From positions 1-35,014 of the forward strand of contig NZ_RQUZ01000019.1 of NCBI RefSeq assembly GCF_003992065.1: 35,014 nt of DNA, in the 5' to 3' direction. The stretch comes from Veillonella seminalis (GTDB taxonomy: Bacteria; Bacillota; Negativicutes; Veillonellales; Veillonellaceae). Both the position numbers and the translations under genes were made by a program. Positions 32,224-35,014 of this stretch are shown here, piece after piece (position 1 is the first letter of the stretch; each line of letters begins with the position of its first letter). Below the pieces are notes generated by a model. That model searched no databases and was not told the DNA's origin. It was given only the letters and a program-made list of their open reading frames with translations.

Positions 32224-33378
32224 TTATTGAGCTTTCGGATGCAACCATTCGCTCCAGCTGAGTTCAAAGCCCGTCTGATAATTTTGTTGTACATACCGAT
32301 AGAATTTGTTAATCATAACGGCTTTTTCTTCGTAATACGGATCCTTCCAGCTCCCCGTATCAGGTGTGGCTGCTACATTATTGCCACCGATGAGTTGTTG
32401 TCGTTCTAAAATATCCGCTAACGGTACATCCGGGTTTTTCATAATATCATACATGGCCATGAAAGCGGTAGTACGACCTTTACCGGCTTCGCAGTGGAAA
32501 TGGAGCCAAGCGTTCTTAGGCAATGTTTTGTAAAAAGCAATGAAGCGATCGATAGAGGCTTCATCCGGCCAAATGTGGTCGGTAGCGGTCAGGCGGACAT
32601 AGCGCAATCCCAATTCTTTGGCTACCGTTTCTTCTGTCTTTGCAGAGGTTACCGCAAGCGTTTCTTCCGGACCGGCTTCTTTATTTTCAGCCAAAGCAGC
32701 GATAGGGAGCGATGTATTTACTAAGTCAGCAACATATTGGCATTCTTCATTGATAATCGTTTGATAGGATTTGCCCACATTACCCCAGTTGCGTTTGCCA
32801 TAATGGCTTACGGGAATTCCGTTAATGAAGATGTGTGTTTCCTGCCGTAAATCTACTACATAAATCGGACCGTCCGTCTTGGTACGCAAGGTGCTTGCGA
32901 TTTGGGCAAACTGCTTTTCAGACGGTTGGGAACTGCCGGAGATGTGCAAATCATCAAGCCCTTTACGTGTCGGCAGATTTAAATCGACTTCGTCGTCAGT
33001 CGTATCATTTGACTCAGTTCTGATTTTAGCCGGTTTTACTTTGAATCGGTCTTGTGATGTACGAAAAGCCGGTGGCAGGGTATTTGTGTTTTCATTATCT
33101 TCACGCCACATGTGAGCCGCATAGGGATTAATTAACCGTTTATCGGCGTACATTCGGTTAGGATTAATTGCTGTATGCGACTGCTTGGCCACAGCTTTCG
33201 TTGTTTTTTCGTGTTCATTTATGCTCTCTAAGCGAGTTTCCTGCGTCGGCAATTGCAAACGCGGAATGGCTTCTTTTGGCAAAACGGCCTCGCTGGCAAA
33301 GGCGGTATCGTAGAGCGTTGTGCCGATAATTGTCATCATGGCTGCTCGTTGCCATATAGAGTTTGATTTTGATTTCAT
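32224..33378 (-). CDS. Secreted cysteine phosphatase of the phytase (PTP-like) family
   Basis: A protein of 384 residues, if started at ATG 33378, with a signal peptide (MKSKSNSIWQRAAMMTIIG...AFA). The catalytic P-loop is HCEAGKGRTT (Cx5R), followed by MAMYDIMKNPDVPLADILERQ, which closely resembles the inositol-hexakisphosphate phosphatases of Selenomonas and Megasphaera. The general-acid loop is seen as HIWPDEASIDRF. It probably releases phosphate from phytate in the periplasm or outside. Residues about 30-130 are a low-complexity, unconserved spacer. An ATG 25 codons earlier exists but would bury the signal peptide. The ribosome binding site is weak (GAAAGAA). Confidence 0.88.
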   Translation of the reverse strand: MKSKSNSIWQRAAMMTIIGTTLYDTAFASEAVLPKEAIPRLQLPTQETRLESINEHEKTTKAVAKQSHTAINPNRMYADKRLINPYAAHMWREDNENTNTLPPAFRTSQDRFKVKPAKIRTESNDTTDDEVDLNLPTRKGLDDLHISGSSQPSEKQFAQIASTLRTKTDGPIYVVDLRQETHIFINGIPVSHYGKRNWGNVGKSYQTIINEECQYVADLVNTSLPIAALAENKEAGPEETLAVTSAKTEETVAKELGLRYVRLTATDHIWPDEASIDRFIAFYKTLPKNAWLHFHCEAGKGRTTAFMAMYDIMKNPDVPLADILERQQLIGGNNVAATPDTGSWKDPYYEEKAVMINKFYRYVQQNYQTGFELSWSEWLHPKAQ

Positions 33379-33500
33379 AGGATTGTTCTTTCTATTACTT
33401 AAAATAGTTGTATTTCCCGAGAAATGGCTTAGGATGTTATAAGTATAGCACATTTGCCTGATTTGTATATATTGAGTGATGTGAAAGTAAAGTTTAAAGC

Positions 33501-33536
33501 AAAAAAGCCTGTAAATCTGATTTCACAGGCTTTTTT
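33501..33536 (-). terminator. Terminator downstream of the Met/Pro/His-rich repeat gene
   Basis: A perfect 12-bp stem (33501-33512 with 33525-33536), loop 12 nt. It lies about 100 bp after the stop of the repeat gene and just upstream of the phosphatase gene; T-runs are present on both strands. Confidence 0.88.
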
Positions 33537-33624
33537 TTGTGTTGTTTTTGTGTGTTGTGTGTGTTGAGTTGTTTTTTGTGTGTTTGGTTTTTAAGTGTGT
33601 GTTGTGTTAGAGAGGTATTAAAAG
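33531..33624 (-). other. G-free (A/C/T-only) 3' untranslated tract
   Basis: The plus strand has no C from 33531 to 33624 and is mostly GT repeats, so the minus-strand transcript of the repeat gene has a 94-nt stretch without G, rich in CA. It is not coding on either strand. C-containing, G-poor, unstructured RNA resembles Rho loading sites. Confidence 0.7.
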
Positions 33625-33636
33625 CCGGGATAGCTT

Positions 33637-34641
33637 TTAAAAGTTGACATCGGTGTAGGATGTCGGAGTTTTATGCTCGTATTGACGGTTGCCGTCATAT
33701 TTTTGCATATAATTTTTGTTTTTGTGGTGTTCACCTTTATAATGGTCGCCTTTATGATGTTCCCCCTTGTGGTGTTTTTGACCGTCCATCATAGGAGGCA
33801 TCCCTTGAGGCCCCACTTGGCCATTCATCATAGGAGGCATACCCATAGGAGGTTGGCCCATAGGAGGCATCCCTTGGTAATTGCCTTGACCGTCCATCAT
33901 AGGGGGCTGTCCCATAGGAGGCATACCCTGGTGACCGCCTTGATCATCCATCATAGGAGGCTGGCCCATAGGAGGCATACCCTGGTGACTGCCTTGACCA
34001 TCCATCATAGGAGGTTGTCCCATAGGAGGCATACCCTGGTGACCGCTTTGACCGTCCATCATAGGGGGTTGGCCCATAGGAGGCATACCCTGGTGATTGC
34101 CTTGACCGTCCATCATAGGGGGTTGGCCCATAGGAGGCAGCCCCTGGTGATTGCCTTGACCATCCATCATAGGGGGATGACTGTGGTGTCTGCCTTGCCC
34201 TTCCATGCGCTGAGGATGGTTGGAACGATAGTCGTTGTCTTGTTGCTGCTGCATATCGTTGTTATTATCCGGTTGATATTGACGTTCCTGGCCGCGATGG
34301 GATTTGCGGTCATAGTCTTTTGGCATTTGACCGGCATTGGTACGAGCGGCTCCGTAGGTTGCATCCGGCATTAAGAAGATGGCTGTATTAGCATCTACTT
34401 GATTGCGTGCCATGGCACGTGCCCGTAACATTCGGTCATAGATTGTAGGGCTGTTAGAGCCGTCATCCTGTGAGGCCGCTGCCTGATTACCTTCTATAGC
34501 AGCACTTGCTGTTGCTTGAGGAGATGTGGTCGCCTGTTGGGTAGCTGCCGAATCGGCAGCCATTGAGGTACCCCAAAAGGTACCGCCAAGAACACCAAGC
34601 AAAGCAACCTTTCTCAATAAATTCTGAGTCGATTTTTTCAT
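33637..34641 (-). CDS. Secreted Met/Pro/Gln/His-rich tandem repeat protein
   Basis: A 334-residue protein with a Sec signal peptide (MKKSTQNLLRKVALLGVLGG..., cleavage near SMAADS). A Ser/Ala/Gln-rich N-terminal part and a Gln/Asn/Asp-rich stretch lead to six or seven repeats of 18 residues of the type PPMMDGQGNHQGMPPMGQ. A His/Lys tail (HHKGEHHKGDHYKGEHHK) and a short end (TPTSYTDVNF) follow. The methionine, histidine and aspartate content would allow metal binding, especially copper, but this is inference. AAGGAGT lies 8 nt before the ATG. It belongs to no family I recognise. Confidence 0.8.
   Translation of the reverse strand: MKKSTQNLLRKVALLGVLGGTFWGTSMAADSAATQQATTSPQATASAAIEGNQAAASQDDGSNSPTIYDRMLRARAMARNQVDANTAIFLMPDATYGAARTNAGQMPKDYDRKSHRGQERQYQPDNNNDMQQQQDNDYRSNHPQRMEGQGRHHSHPPMMDGQGNHQGLPPMGQPPMMDGQGNHQGMPPMGQPPMMDGQSGHQGMPPMGQPPMMDGQGSHQGMPPMGQPPMMDDQGGHQGMPPMGQPPMMDGQGNYQGMPPMGQPPMGMPPMMNGQVGPQGMPPMMDGQKHHKGEHHKGDHYKGEHHKNKNYMQKYDGNRQYEHKTPTSYTDVNF
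33841..34176 (-). repeat. 54-bp in-frame tandem repeat array
   Basis: The hallmark catcat recurs at 33895, 33949, 34003, 34057, 34111 and 34165, exactly 54 bp apart; a seventh copy at 33826 is offset by 15 extra bases. Units differ at a few positions, mostly in the GNHQ part. Copy number is likely to vary between strains. Confidence 0.92.
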
Positions 34642-35014
34642 AATAGGACTCCTTTGCTTATTAACTAGAGAGTATAGCGAAATTCAAGTCAGTGAGCACT
34701 TTGATGATGAAACTTAAACGCGGATCCTCCGTTTGTAACTTCTTCATCAAACTTTGAAAACTCAAACTTGTTCTTTAGTTTTTTGCTATGGGTATAGCAT
34801 ACAGGGAAATTATGAAACTTGTGTGTAAAAATCGTGAAATTACGGTGAAATTTGGATGTATGATAAATGAATCAGAATATAAGATATTATTTATATATAG
34901 AGAGAAAAATTTTCGTAATATCAGCAAGAAATTTTTATTGGTTAATTGTAAACTGAAATTGAACATATAAAAAATCCATAGTGAATACCGATTTGTGTTA
35001 TGATTAATGTCGCT
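34642..35014. other. Intergenic region at the window end with a leader hairpin
   Basis: Upstream of the repeat gene, TTTGATGATGAA (34700-34711) pairs with TTCTTCATCAAA (34740-34751) with one mismatch, and AAACG/CGTTT (34716-34720 with 34730-34734) extends it around GGATCC. It would sit in the 5' leader of the repeat gene. TGCTAT-GGGT-ATAGCA (34784-34799) is a second small inverted repeat. The rest is AT-rich with no convincing gene; a TATGAT near 35000 may belong to a gene beyond the window. Confidence 0.5.

Noticed and set aside
33841-34176. A CRISPR array in the regularly spaced repeats
   Set aside because: The 54-bp units are in frame with a signal-peptide protein, have no distinct unique spacers and no cas genes are near.
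33673-34374. A 233-codon plus-strand frame opposite the repeat gene
   Set aside because: It is the antisense of the 54-bp repeats, gives a His/Arg-rich low-complexity protein and has no signal for translation; the minus-strand frame has a signal peptide and ribosome binding site.
34788-34970. Overlapping 60-63 codon frames on both strands at the window end
   Set aside because: AT-rich DNA, no ribosome binding site, no recognisable protein features.

Overview
The window looks like chromosome of an anaerobic, diderm Firmicute of the Negativicutes (Veillonellaceae-like). Supporting signs are pyruvate formate-lyase fermentation, two sodium/glutamate symporters, a cysteine-phosphatase phytase of the type known from Selenomonas and Megasphaera, MenA, strong AGGAGG ribosome binding sites, intrinsic terminators and AT-rich intergenic DNA. 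This taxonomic call is inference from gene content, not a search. I see no rRNA, tRNA, insertion sequence, prophage or CRISPR array.

Layout. 1-5.1 kb: a DUF362/ferredoxin protein, rpsD, an AT-rich 0.8 kb gap, a LysR regulator and an iron alcohol dehydrogenase. 5.2-7.6 kb: a CGGC-domain protein translationally overlapped with a xanthine-type permease, then a small XRE regulator whose 3' end contains its own terminator. Both units start at promoters sharing a 15-nt motif. 7.8-11.3 kb: two tandem GltS paralogues, a Fur-like box with a long leader before the second, and a 51-residue membrane protein on the other strand. 11.6-16.8 kb: a Bcp peroxiredoxin, a nested 144-bp palindrome, the pfl operon (catalytic core, separate glycyl-radical subunit, activase) and Mn-type superoxide dismutase.

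16.9-20.9 kb: a LysR regulator divergent from an aconitase-family hydro-lyase (large and small subunits) plus a fluoroacetate-dehalogenase-like hydrolase, with a good LysR operator about 64 bp before the predicted start of transcription. 21.1-24.9 kb: a 22-residue-repeat protein, a MoxR-type AAA ATPase and a metallopeptidase/VWA protein. 25.0-28.5 kb: a DMT exporter-menA operon behind a structured leader, divergent from pncB. 28.6-35.0 kb: a secreted protein of unknown function with an internal duplication, ogt, ridA, a secreted phytase-like phosphatase, and a secreted Met/Pro/His-rich repeat protein followed by a 94-bp G-free 3' tract.

How it works together: PFL supplies acetyl-CoA and formate under strict anoxia, while SodA and Bcp protect against oxygen. 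The most unusual parts are the two-subunit PFL, the LysR-controlled hydro-lyase/dehalogenase-like operon, the repeat-MoxR-VWA metallopeptidase module and the DMT-menA leader with mutually exclusive hairpins.
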